Assembly (NCBI RefSeq): GCF_014651855.1
Contig: NZ_BMXR01000002.1
Location: 535,867-599,866 of the forward strand
DNA length: 64,000 nt
Source of the DNA: Saccharospirillum salsuginis
GTDB lineage: Bacteria > Pseudomonadota > Gammaproteobacteria > Pseudomonadales > Natronospirillaceae
Reading direction: 5' to 3'
The position numbers were made by a program, and so were the translations under genes. Every line of letters starts with the position of its first letter. Within the stretch, counting starts at the first letter, position 1. The notes beneath the pieces are model-generated. The model worked only from the letters and a program-made list of their open reading frames with translations. It was not told where the DNA came from and did not search any database. Positions 55,387-64,000 of this stretch are shown here, piece after piece.

Positions 55387-56016
55387 TTACTTGACCTCGG
55401 TCAGGCGCAGGTAGGAACGCACTTCCTCCCAGCCCTGCGGGAACTTCTCTTTCGCTTCTTCATTGCTGACCGACGGCGGGATGATCACCCGATCGCCTTT
55501 TTGCCAGTCGGCCGGAGTGGCGATGCCGGCCCGGTCGCTCAGTTGCAGCGAGTCGATCACACGCAGGATTTCGTCGTAGTTCCGGCCGACGGACATCGGG
55601 TAGGTCATCGTCAGGCGGATTTTCTTGTTCGGATCGATGATGAACACGCTGCGCACCGCCGCAGTCTCGGACTCGTCCGGGTGGATCATGTCGAACAATT
55701 TGGCCACTTTCAGGTCCGGGTCGGCGACGATCGGGAACTGCAGGTTGGTGTGTTGGGTGTCGTTGACGTCCTCGATCCACTTCATGTGTTCTTCGGTGGT
55801 GTCGGTGGACAGACCCAGCGGCTTAACATTCCGTTCGGCGAATTGATCGGCCAGTTGGGAAGTGCGACCCATCTCGGTGGTGCAGACAGGGGTGAAATCC
55901 GCCGGGTGGCTGAAGAAGAAGCACCAGGAATCGCCAATCCACTCGTGAAAGTCGATTTTGCCCTTGGTGGTATCCACTTGGAAGTTCGGTGCGGTATCGC
56001 CTATGTGCAGACTCAT
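55387..56016 (-). CDS. 1-Cys peroxiredoxin (Prx6 type)
   Basis: 209 residues, typical of the Prx6 group. The peroxidatic cysteine is Cys45 in HPADFTPVCTTEMGR; TYPMSVGRNYDEILRVIDSL is the conserved C-terminal half. There is no resolving cysteine in the usual place. It probably reduces peroxides with an external thiol. GAGAGGACATCAAC precedes the ATG at 56016. Confidence 0.93.
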   Translation of the reverse strand: MSLHIGDTAPNFQVDTTKGKIDFHEWIGDSWCFFFSHPADFTPVCTTEMGRTSQLADQFAERNVKPLGLSTDTTEEHMKWIEDVNDTQHTNLQFPIVADPDLKVAKLFDMIHPDESETAAVRSVFIIDPNKKIRLTMTYPMSVGRNYDEILRVIDSLQLSDRAGIATPADWQKGDRVIIPPSVSNEEAKEKFPQGWEEVRSYLRLTEVK

Positions 56017-56162
56017 GTTGATGTCCTCTCATGTCTCGGTTGTTGATCCAGTCTTGAATCGTTGTCTCTCTGGATACTCCTTAATATATTAGTAATATCT
56101 AATATAACAACCGGTTTGTATCCTATGGCCATCATAGTCGCCGGCAATGAAAGGATCTTGAC

Positions 56163-57443
56163 TCACGTCAACAGTGCCGCGCCCAGGCCGATCACCAGCG
56201 AAAGCGACATGGGGATACCGACTCTCAACCCCAGGCTCCGGGAGCCGATGCCGGCGGCCATCAGTGCCTTGACCAGGTTGTTCACGGATGCGGCGATGAT
56301 GATGCCGAGCGTCGCCGTGCTCATCGCCAAAGAGTCGTTGGACAGGCGGGTCAATGACAGGGTGATGGCATCGACATCGGTGATACCGGATGTGGCCGCC
56401 AGCAGATAGATACCGGCATCGCCGAGCCAGTCCTTGAGCCAGGTTCCAAGCAACAGTATGGCGGTCAGCAAGGCACCGAACAGTAGCGCCGATTTGAGGT
56501 CCAGCGGGTTCTGGTGCAGTTTGGGGTTCTCCACCCGGGTATCGGCCCGGTGCCGTCGCCAGATGATGATGGCCGGCGCGTACAGCAGGGTAGCCATCAA
56601 TACGACCGGCAGGCTGATGTCGGCCAACAGGTCGGGGTTGATCAGTGCGCAGTACACGAGGATGCGCGGAAACATGGTGCCGCAGGCGATCAGGATACCG
56701 GCGGCGAGCAGCGGGTTCAGCCCGGGAGTGCGCTTGGAGAGCTGGGAGAAGTGCAGTGTCAGCGCCGTGGACGAACTCAGCCCGGCGAACAGGCTGGTGA
56801 ACAGCAGCCCTTTCTCGGTACCGCCGACGCGCATGGCGAAGTAGCCGACAAAGGACACCGAGGCGATGAGCACCACTAGCCACCAGATCTCATAGGGGTT
56901 CAAAACACCGCCCGGGCCGAAGCCCTGGTCCGGCAGAATGGGCAGCAGGACCACGGTGATCAGCAGCAGCTTGAGGCCGGCATCCAGCTCGTGGGCCTCC
57001 AGTTTTTTAACCAGGGTGTGCAGCGATTGCTTGTTATCGAGGATCAGGGTTGTGATGACGGCGGCGGCCGAGGGCAGGGCGGGGTCCATGACCATCACAG
57101 CGGCCCCGAAGCTGAACGTCAGCATCAATCCGATCATGCCGGTGATGCTGAAATCCCGAAATTCCATCGCCTGCATTCGATAACCCATCAAGGCCAGGCC
57201 GGCCACGACCAGAAAGGCGACGGGCAGAACCCAAACCGTGACCTCTTGCGACAGCAAGGCGGCGAACCCGCCCAACAAACCAACCAGCGCATGCGTGCGG
57301 ATACCGGCGACCCGGCTGCCGGCCTCCCGGTCGCGAGCCTGCCAGCCCCGCTGCAATCCGATCAGGGCGCCCAGCAGAAGCGCCAACGCCAAGTGAAACA
57401 AAGTGGTGTTGTTGGTAATCAGGTCGTTGGTAAGCGCATCCAT
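56163..57443 (-). CDS. MgtC/SapB and DUF4010 membrane protein
   Basis: 426 residues, highly hydrophobic. The N-terminal MgtC-like part has LALALLLGALIGLQRGW and VAGIRTHALVGLLGGFAALL (about 16-120); a DUF4010-type second part has VGGTEKGLLFTSLFAGLSSS and GITDVDAITLSL. The true start is ATG 57443; a longer frame to 57608 runs through untranslated sequence. It may be a transporter or regulator of ion balance; the substrate is unknown. Confidence 0.9.
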   Translation of the reverse strand: MDALTNDLITNNTTLFHLALALLLGALIGLQRGWQARDREAGSRVAGIRTHALVGLLGGFAALLSQEVTVWVLPVAFLVVAGLALMGYRMQAMEFRDFSITGMIGLMLTFSFGAAVMVMDPALPSAAAVITTLILDNKQSLHTLVKKLEAHELDAGLKLLLITVVLLPILPDQGFGPGGVLNPYEIWWLVVLIASVSFVGYFAMRVGGTEKGLLFTSLFAGLSSSTALTLHFSQLSKRTPGLNPLLAAGILIACGTMFPRILVYCALINPDLLADISLPVVLMATLLYAPAIIIWRRHRADTRVENPKLHQNPLDLKSALLFGALLTAILLLGTWLKDWLGDAGIYLLAATSGITDVDAITLSLTRLSNDSLAMSTATLGIIIAASVNNLVKALMAAGIGSRSLGLRVGIPMSLSLVIGLGAALLT

Positions 57444-57682
57444 TAATGAGCAGCCTTCGTCTGTGATCAGGCTCCTTCGGACTCGTGGACCGGGAGTACT
57501 GACAGGGGAGTCACATCCCGCCATGTTAGCAGCCTTTGTCTTCAAGCTGTTAAGCCGCGTCTTTCCTGCCTTCCCGGCCGAACCATGGTGCATTTGCACC
57601 ACAGCCAAATTCAGACCCTTGCTTTAGGGTAAAGGATTGAGAGCGACGCTGTGTCGTGAAACCGGTACGGAGACAGGAAATC

Positions 57683-59620
57683 ATGAAAATACTCAGAACG
57701 AACCCTTTGGTCACCGCGATGTGGGCGGCCATGATGTTGGTCATTGTGGGTGGTTGTCAGCCCTCGGGAAGCGATGATGGTGGCGATACCGACAGCGGAG
57801 ATGCCAGCAACGACAGCTCGGACGACAGCAATACCGACGGCACCGATACCGGCACCGACAGCGGATCCGGTGACACTCTCGCCCGACTGGATTGGAGCGC
57901 GGAAAACCCCTTACCGGGCGGCTATGCCTTCAACGACGTGATCGCCGCCCAGGGCCAATTTGTCGCCGTCGGCGACAGCGGGCTGATTCTTGTCACCACG
58001 GACGGTCAAACCGGGTCTTTCAAGAACGTGAACGGCGATTACGACCTCCAGGCCGTGGTGTTCAACGGCAGCCAATACGTCGCCGTCGGTAACAAAGCCT
58101 ACTGGGTGGTCGACAATGATGCGGCCGATTCGGCGATCTTCACTAGCAGCGATGCCCAGAGCTGGACCCAGGTGGATCCCGGCGACATCGGTGAACTGAA
58201 CGACGTAACCTGGACCGGCAATGCCTTTCTCGCGATGGGCGAAGCCGGCAAGCTGACGCGCAGCACGGACGGTTCGAACTGGACGGTCGAGACCGTCGCC
58301 ACCACCGAATCGATCGATGCCCTGCATTGGGACAGCACCCTGGGCTTTGGCGCCGCCGGCGGACAGGACGTGATCTATACCAGCAGCGACACCACGACCT
58401 GGACAGAGCAATCCACCAGTACCGTATTTGAATTCGTCTCCAACGGCAGCCGCATGATCGGTCTGGGTGGCATTGGTTTAATTTATTCCAGTACCGATGG
58501 CGTCAATTGGGAAAGCGATTTCTCTGGCAATGGCACCATTAGCACCATGCGGGGTGCGGATTGGTCGGGAACCGACCTGGTCGTCGGTGATCAGAACGGC
58601 GATATCGGGGTCCGTACGCCGGGTGACTGGAGTGGCAGCACCGACCACTGGAGCAGTACCGCCAGTGGCGTAAACGAATCGCTGAACGGCCTGGCTTATC
58701 TCAACGGCACCTACCTCAGCGTGGGCGATGGCAGCGCCATGCTGACCGCCACCGACCCATCCAGTTGGACTCTTCATTCCAGCGATATTGTCGGAGGTGT
58801 CGATCTGAACGGTATCGATGGCAACGGCAGCGGTGTGACCGTCGCCGTCGGGGACAGTGGCTGGATCGCCACGGCCGACTCCGCCAGTTCACCCTGGACG
58901 GCCCAGCAACTGACCGCTCAGGCCCAGAACCTGAATGATGTGGTCTGGACCGGTACCCAGTTCGCCGCTACGGGCCGATCGCAAGCCAGTGGAAGTAGCA
59001 TCACCGAGGATTCGATTGTCATCCTCACCAGCCCGGACGGACATACCTGGAACGAGTTTATTGTCGACGGATCGGCCTTGGGCGACGCCCGCGTCGCTGG
59101 TCACGACGGCATCGTAGCGGCGGTCTCACCCACCGGACATGTGGCCGTCTGTGACACCAGTTGCACCGAGACGGATCTGAACAGCCTGCCGCGCAACATC
59201 GAATGGGCCGGAGACCGGTTCATCGTGGTGGGCGATGCCGGCCTGTTCAAGACCAGCGCGGACGGCCAAAGCTGGAGTAACGGCAACAGCCCGACCGGAA
59301 ACGGCATGCAGGCCATGGCCTACGGCAACGGCACCCTGGTGGTCGGCCAGAACATCGCCAACACCAACAAGGTGTTCGTCACCACGGACCTGTCGACCTG
59401 GGAGACGGTCGAAGTCACCGATCCGGATTGGTCGAATCTGCGCTGGTTGCGTTATGAAGACGGGGAATTCGTGGGTGGCACGAACGGCTTCCTGTGGACC
59501 AGCCCGGACGGCAAGCAGTGGAGCAAAACCGCGCTGCCGCACCAGACCTGGGACGGTACCGCCAAGGGCTCGGGCTATCTCGTCGTCGGCAACGACGGTC
59601 GCATCATGCACGGCGACTGA
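57683..59620 (+). CDS. Large Asp-box (BNR repeat) lipoprotein
   Basis: 645 residues. A lipoprotein signal (MKILRTNPLVTAMWAAMMLV to IVGGC) is followed by a low-complexity linker rich in Asp, Ser, Thr and Gly (about 28-62) and then a long beta-propeller-like region. It contains Asp-box-like repeats such as SSTDGVNW, RSTDGSNW, TSADGQSW and TSPDGKQW. It is probably surface or periplasmic. Function unknown. The ATG at 57683 follows AGACAGGAAA. Confidence 0.78.
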   Translation: MKILRTNPLVTAMWAAMMLVIVGGCQPSGSDDGGDTDSGDASNDSSDDSNTDGTDTGTDSGSGDTLARLDWSAENPLPGGYAFNDVIAAQGQFVAVGDSGLILVTTDGQTGSFKNVNGDYDLQAVVFNGSQYVAVGNKAYWVVDNDAADSAIFTSSDAQSWTQVDPGDIGELNDVTWTGNAFLAMGEAGKLTRSTDGSNWTVETVATTESIDALHWDSTLGFGAAGGQDVIYTSSDTTTWTEQSTSTVFEFVSNGSRMIGLGGIGLIYSSTDGVNWESDFSGNGTISTMRGADWSGTDLVVGDQNGDIGVRTPGDWSGSTDHWSSTASGVNESLNGLAYLNGTYLSVGDGSAMLTATDPSSWTLHSSDIVGGVDLNGIDGNGSGVTVAVGDSGWIATADSASSPWTAQQLTAQAQNLNDVVWTGTQFAATGRSQASGSSITEDSIVILTSPDGHTWNEFIVDGSALGDARVAGHDGIVAAVSPTGHVAVCDTSCTETDLNSLPRNIEWAGDRFIVVGDAGLFKTSADGQSWSNGNSPTGNGMQAMAYGNGTLVVGQNIANTNKVFVTTDLSTWETVEVTDPDWSNLRWLRYEDGEFVGGTNGFLWTSPDGKQWSKTALPHQTWDGTAKGSGYLVVGNDGRIMHGD

Positions 59621-59665
59621 GCCCCGCCAACACGGATGTACCGCGCCGGCCGAGCGGAGGCCCGG

Positions 59666-59761
59666 TCAGGCGTAGGCCGACAAGGTAATCACCAGCCAGG
59701 TGGCGATCAGCAGAGTGCAAACGGACAGTACGGTCGCGGCATTCCGGGTTTCGATGTTCAT
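59666..59761 (-). CDS. 31-residue single-helix membrane peptide
   Basis: Read from ATG 59761, a short N-terminus MNIETRNAATVLSVC leads into a single hydrophobic helix LLIATWLVITLSAYA, followed by TGA. GGAGG lies 6 nt upstream of this ATG; an adjacent ATG at 59764 is only 3 nt away. The strong ribosome site and membrane helix make it more credible than random. It is convergent with the Asp-box lipoprotein gene. The longer frame to 59854 has no site. Confidence 0.5.
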   Translation of the reverse strand: MNIETRNAATVLSVCTLLIATWLVITLSAYA

Positions 59762-59940
59762 CATTCCCCTCCGGTTTGGAAAAGACACAGCGTTGTGAGT
59801 GACAGTCTTGAACCGGGGCGTCCTTGTCGGCACCAGGAATCCGCCAGAACGCAACCCTCGCGATTAAAGTTAGAACAGCTCTGCGGGTTGTCAACGCGAG
59901 CCGGGCCAACCCGTTCGAAGGCTGGCCCGGCGCATGTCGG

Positions 59941-61491
59941 TCAGTCGACGTCGGCGGTCAGGGAAACCCCGGAATAGCCGCTGTATGCCCGAATACTGAT
60001 GTACCAGGTCCCGGCATCGGGGGTATTGAAGGTACATTCTTCCTCGTTCCCCCAGCGGTAGGGGCGGCAATCGAAAGCCGAGGTGGTCGGTTCCGAGCCG
60101 CGACGAACATAGAGATCGGCATCGCCCGAACCGCCGGATATCGTGGCGGTCAACTGATCCGCACCGGTACCGACGTCGAGGGTGTAATGCCGCCATTCGC
60201 CCTCGTTGCCGTCCAGGTTCGATTCGTTGATGCCGTCTGTCGACCCGTCTCCGTCGGAATCGCCACCCGGAATGCCATTGAAGTGTTCCGAAACCTCCGG
60301 CCAGATTTCAGCGATCAAAACCCCCTGATTCGGGCAGCCACCGAAGTGGTGCAGGGCGATGGCTTTGTTGGACGAGGCCGCCAAGACCGCGGACCCGGAA
60401 CTGCCACCGATGGTGTCGCACATATAGCCGGTGTCGGTATCGATACCCCGACCATTGGTAACGGCGACGTCGATCCGGCACAGACCGCCGCTGTTCTGGT
60501 CGCTTTCGATCGACAGTTCTTTCGGATTACCGGAACCGTGTTGCGGGATATAAATGCGTTCGCCTTCGTTGGGCAGCCGTACATCCAGACCGTAATAACC
60601 GAAGTCCGATACCTGCTGGAAACCGCTCAGAGTGAACAGGGTGTAATCCAACTCGTAATTGGTCTTCAGCAAGGTGTTGCCGGCAACCTTGGTGACGGCT
60701 TCCAGGGTGTTGCCGTCGCATTGGGTGTGCTGGTAGTTGAACCACACTTCGGCGGCGGCGACGCCGGACTGGGAGGCGACACAGTGGTTGTTGGTGAAAA
60801 CCCGGTTTTGCTCGCCCACACGCCAGGCGGTGCAGAGGCTGCCGTTGACCAGCAATCGGGCGGTGGCTCGAGAATGGTCGTATTCGGTGGGGTGGCTGTC
60901 CTGCCAACAGGCGACGTCGCGGCGCTCCATCTGGCCGCAGGTTGAAAAGCCCTGGGCTCCCGAGGGTGCGGAGAACCGGCGTTCCAGTTCCGCCTCGGAA
61001 TAGCCTTGCCAGAGATAGTCAACCGCGACGCTGTGATTCGCCTTGACCGTTGTTGCCTCGGGCCGATGCACGGTTACGACGGCTGTGTCGCCGGTGATGG
61101 ACATGGGCGAGAACCGGTTTGTTCCCCGGTCGCCTTCATCCCGCGTCAACAGATCCCGATCCGACGGGGAGGCGCCGTACCGATACAGTTCGGTCCCGCT
61201 TGGGTTGCTGACGGTTACGAAAGCCCCGGCCGGTAACTCGAATTCACTGAAATGCAGCTTGATGAAACCGGCGCCGGAACGATGAAACGTCTGCCTGATC
61301 GGTCCGGACCGGTTCAGGCTTTGCGGGTCGAGCAGTTGTGCCCGAATGGGTACTTTATCCGCGACCCGGATGGACTCGATGGCTTCCACTTTGTCGTCGG
61401 CATAGGTATGTGCGGTGGTGCCCAAAGCGACCAGCAAGGCCAGACCACCGATAAAGAGTGAGGTTATGGGTTTTTTATGAGTCAGATACAT
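59941..61491 (-). CDS. Secreted trypsin-like serine protease with PPC domain
   Basis: 516 residues. The signal peptide (MYLTHKKPITSLFIGGLALL...) is followed by an N-terminal prodomain-like region, then an S1-type protease domain with FTNNHCV, ELDYTLF and GGSSGSAVL as the catalytic His, Asp and Ser. GDSDGDGSTDGINE suggests calcium binding, and a C-terminal prepeptidase-like (PPC) domain is at about 430-516. It is preceded by GAGGGATCA at 61491. Probably secreted by a type II system. Confidence 0.88.
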   Translation of the reverse strand: MYLTHKKPITSLFIGGLALLVALGTTAHTYADDKVEAIESIRVADKVPIRAQLLDPQSLNRSGPIRQTFHRSGAGFIKLHFSEFELPAGAFVTVSNPSGTELYRYGASPSDRDLLTRDEGDRGTNRFSPMSITGDTAVVTVHRPEATTVKANHSVAVDYLWQGYSEAELERRFSAPSGAQGFSTCGQMERRDVACWQDSHPTEYDHSRATARLLVNGSLCTAWRVGEQNRVFTNNHCVASQSGVAAAEVWFNYQHTQCDGNTLEAVTKVAGNTLLKTNYELDYTLFTLSGFQQVSDFGYYGLDVRLPNEGERIYIPQHGSGNPKELSIESDQNSGGLCRIDVAVTNGRGIDTDTGYMCDTIGGSSGSAVLAASSNKAIALHHFGGCPNQGVLIAEIWPEVSEHFNGIPGGDSDGDGSTDGINESNLDGNEGEWRHYTLDVGTGADQLTATISGGSGDADLYVRRGSEPTTSAFDCRPYRWGNEEECTFNTPDAGTWYISIRAYSGYSGVSLTADVD

Positions 61492-61766
61492 TGATCCCTC
61501 CAATGTTGTCGTTGTTATGACAGTGACTGCCGAACCGGGCAGATAACTGCGATCATCCCTGGAGTGATTTCAGTTGCGTTTTTTCTCCTCTGTCCAAAGT
61601 GCAAGGAGAGACCCTAGACGAGGAAGCCGAAAACGCAATGTGGTTGTTTTTACAGTGTGAACTCGTACAGGGCGACGGCTGGACTTGCGAATTCGCCAGG
61701 ACCCGTTACCTTTCTGGGACGCATGATGAAAGGACCGTCTCAATCATTGCCCCAATGGAGCGTCCC

Positions 61767-63083
61767 ATGAACCGCATTCCCCATCGCCTCGCCTGGCCGA
61801 TTGTTTTGGCCCTGGGTGTGTCCGCCTGTTCCGAAAAAGCCACCGTGCCGGATTCCGCCGAAGTCGGACCGAACCCGGTGTTGCCCGAGCCGAAAACCTC
61901 CATTGTTCCGACCGTCAACCCGGCCAAGGCCGTTGGCTGGCCCGAAGGACAGCTACCCGAACCAGCGGAAGGGTTGAGTGTCGGTGTCTATGCCAATCGA
62001 CTGGATCACCCGCGCTGGCTGTATGTCCTGCCGAATGGCGATGTTCTGGTGGCCGAATCCAACGCACCCGAAGGCTCGGGCGGTTTTTCCGGCATCAAGG
62101 GCTGGATCGCCGGGTTGATCATGGACCGTGCCGGCGCCGGCGTGCCGAGTGCGGACCGCATCACCCTGCTGCGCGACGTCAATGACGATGGCATGGTCGA
62201 CTTGCGCACGGTGTTCTTGGACGACCTGCATTCTCCGTTCGGCATGGAACTGGTGGGCAACGACCTCTACGTCGCCAATACCGACGCCCTGATGAAGTTT
62301 CCCTACCGGGACGGGCAGACCGAGATCACCGAACCCGGCACCAAGGTCACCGATCTGCCGGCCGGCGAACTGAACCACCACTGGACCAAGAATGTGATCG
62401 CCGGTCCGGAAGGCGAGCGGCTGTATGTCACCGTCGGTTCGAACAGCAACGTCGGCGAGAACGGTATGGCGGTTGAAGAAAACCGCGCCGCTGTTCTGGA
62501 AGTGAACCCGGATACCGGCGACTTCCGCGTCTTCGCCAATGGCCTGCGCAATCCGGTTGGGCTCGCCTGGCAGCCGCAAAGCGGCGAACTCTGGACCACG
62601 GTCAACGAGCGCGATGAACTGGGCGACCATCTGGTGCCGGACTACATGACCGCCGTCCACGACGGCGATTTCTACGGCTGGCCCTACAGCTATTGGGGCC
62701 AAAACCTCGATCCGCGCGTTAAACCACAACGGCCGGAACTGGTCGAGACCGCCCTGGAGCCGGACTACGCCCTGGGTGCCCATACCGCCTCCCTGGGGCT
62801 TGCGTTCTATGACCACGATCGGATGCCTCAATACCGCAACGGCGCCCTGGTCGGCCAGCATGGCTCCTGGAACCGCAAAATCCACAGCGGGTACAAGGTG
62901 ATCTTTGTGCCGTTTGAGAACGGGGAGCCGGCCGGGCCGCCTCAGGATGTGCTGGCCGGCTTCCTCAGCGAAGACGAGGAAGCACTGGGTCGCCCGGTGG
63001 GCGTGGCCGTCGCCAACGATGGTGCCATTCTGGTGGCCGACGACGTCGGCAATATCATCTGGCGGGTGGTACCGGACTCATAA
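61767..63083 (+). CDS. PQQ-dependent sugar dehydrogenase-like lipoprotein
   Basis: 438 residues with a lipoprotein signal ([21 protein letters not shown]). The beta-propeller of the sorbosone/aldose dehydrogenase family is shown by [40 protein letters not shown] and [14 protein letters not shown]. The ATG is supported by GGAG at 61757-61760. It is probably periplasmic; substrate and pyrroloquinoline quinone dependence are inferred from the family. The upstream in-frame GTG at 61599 has no signal peptide and was rejected. Confidence 0.88.
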   Translation: MNRIPHRLAWPIVLALGVSACSEKATVPDSAEVGPNPVLPEPKTSIVPTVNPAKAVGWPEGQLPEPAEGLSVGVYANRLDHPRWLYVLPNGDVLVAESNAPEGSGGFSGIKGWIAGLIMDRAGAGVPSADRITLLRDVNDDGMVDLRTVFLDDLHSPFGMELVGNDLYVANTDALMKFPYRDGQTEITEPGTKVTDLPAGELNHHWTKNVIAGPEGERLYVTVGSNSNVGENGMAVEENRAAVLEVNPDTGDFRVFANGLRNPVGLAWQPQSGELWTTVNERDELGDHLVPDYMTAVHDGDFYGWPYSYWGQNLDPRVKPQRPELVETALEPDYALGAHTASLGLAFYDHDRMPQYRNGALVGQHGSWNRKIHSGYKVIFVPFENGEPAGPPQDVLAGFLSEDEEALGRPVGVAVANDGAILVADDVGNIIWRVVPDS

Positions 63084-63122
63084 ACCGGCGGCTCGGTGCC
63101 TGACCCGGCGCTGTCACGTTTC

Positions 63123-63137
63123 ATAGTCAATTACTAT
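63123..63137. promoter_or_regulatory. OxyR-like half-site upstream of katG
   Basis: ATAG, seven bases, CTAT is an exact match to one dimer half of the OxyR site, about 240 bp upstream of the katG start. The second half is not conserved, so this is tentative. Confidence 0.35.
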
Positions 63138-63157
63138 TGCTGTTGTCATAAAGATAA

Positions 63158-64000
<843 letters not shown>

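Overview
The window is an ordinary-looking chromosomal stretch of a high-GC gammaproteobacterium. Several gene orders match those of Pseudomonas and relatives: gcl-hyi-glxR-ttuD; serB beside a fimX-like gene and its PilZ partner; secB-grxC-rhodanese divergent from gpmI-envC-ctpA-yibQ. It also carries EF-P beta-lysylation genes, ProQ and a sigma-54/NtrC-type glnA promoter. A halophilic or marine Oceanospirillales/Pseudomonadales-like organism is a reasonable guess, but no rRNA is present to settle it. I saw no tRNA, rRNA, CRISPR array, prophage or transposase gene.

Layout. 1-7545: glyoxylate-to-glycerate pathway (ttuD cut by the window edge, glxR, hyi, gcl), a divergent LysR regulator and a GlcG-like protein. 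7687-11158: Rieske protein, HmuUV-type heme ABC transporter genes and a membrane sensor-like protein. 11340-20301: a 58-residue small protein, serB, FimX-like and PilZ-like c-di-GMP proteins, and epmB/efp/epmA. 20371-24050: ProQ, a hypothetical gene, psd and an HDOD protein. 24275-28915: xanthine dehydrogenase xdhABC. 29113-30927: a three-gene overlapping cluster of two uncharacterised proteins and a lipoprotein phosphodiesterase. 31526-38020: glnA, thiI, an M20 amidohydrolase-like protein with altered metal ligands, and a multi-PAS diguanylate cyclase. 38117-44965: secB, grxC, rhodanese, gpmI, envC, ctpA, yibQ. 45018-51017: Na/Pi transporter, small coiled coil, DUF2799-like lipoprotein, TatD, EamA transporter, kynU. 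51024-55205: a CheB-CheR-PAS-GGDEF-EAL fusion. 55387-64000: peroxiredoxin, MgtC/DUF4010 membrane protein, Asp-box lipoprotein, a tiny membrane peptide, secreted trypsin-like protease, PQQ-type dehydrogenase and the start of katG.

The most unusual content is intergenic. Ten copies of a roughly 95-130 bp element lie between genes. Each has long outer arms that are nearly perfectly complementary within a copy but differ in sequence between copies, enclosing a more conserved core with two small hairpins whose stems also change in a paired way. Five copies lie in the gaps of the glyoxylate gene cluster. Separate REPIN-like doublets of shorter palindromes also occur.

Functional themes are recycling of glyoxylate (possibly from purine breakdown, given xdhABC), dense c-di-GMP signalling (FimX-like, PilZ-like, a diguanylate cyclase, the CheB/CheR/GGDEF/EAL hybrid), nitrogen control at glnA, and cell-envelope maintenance.
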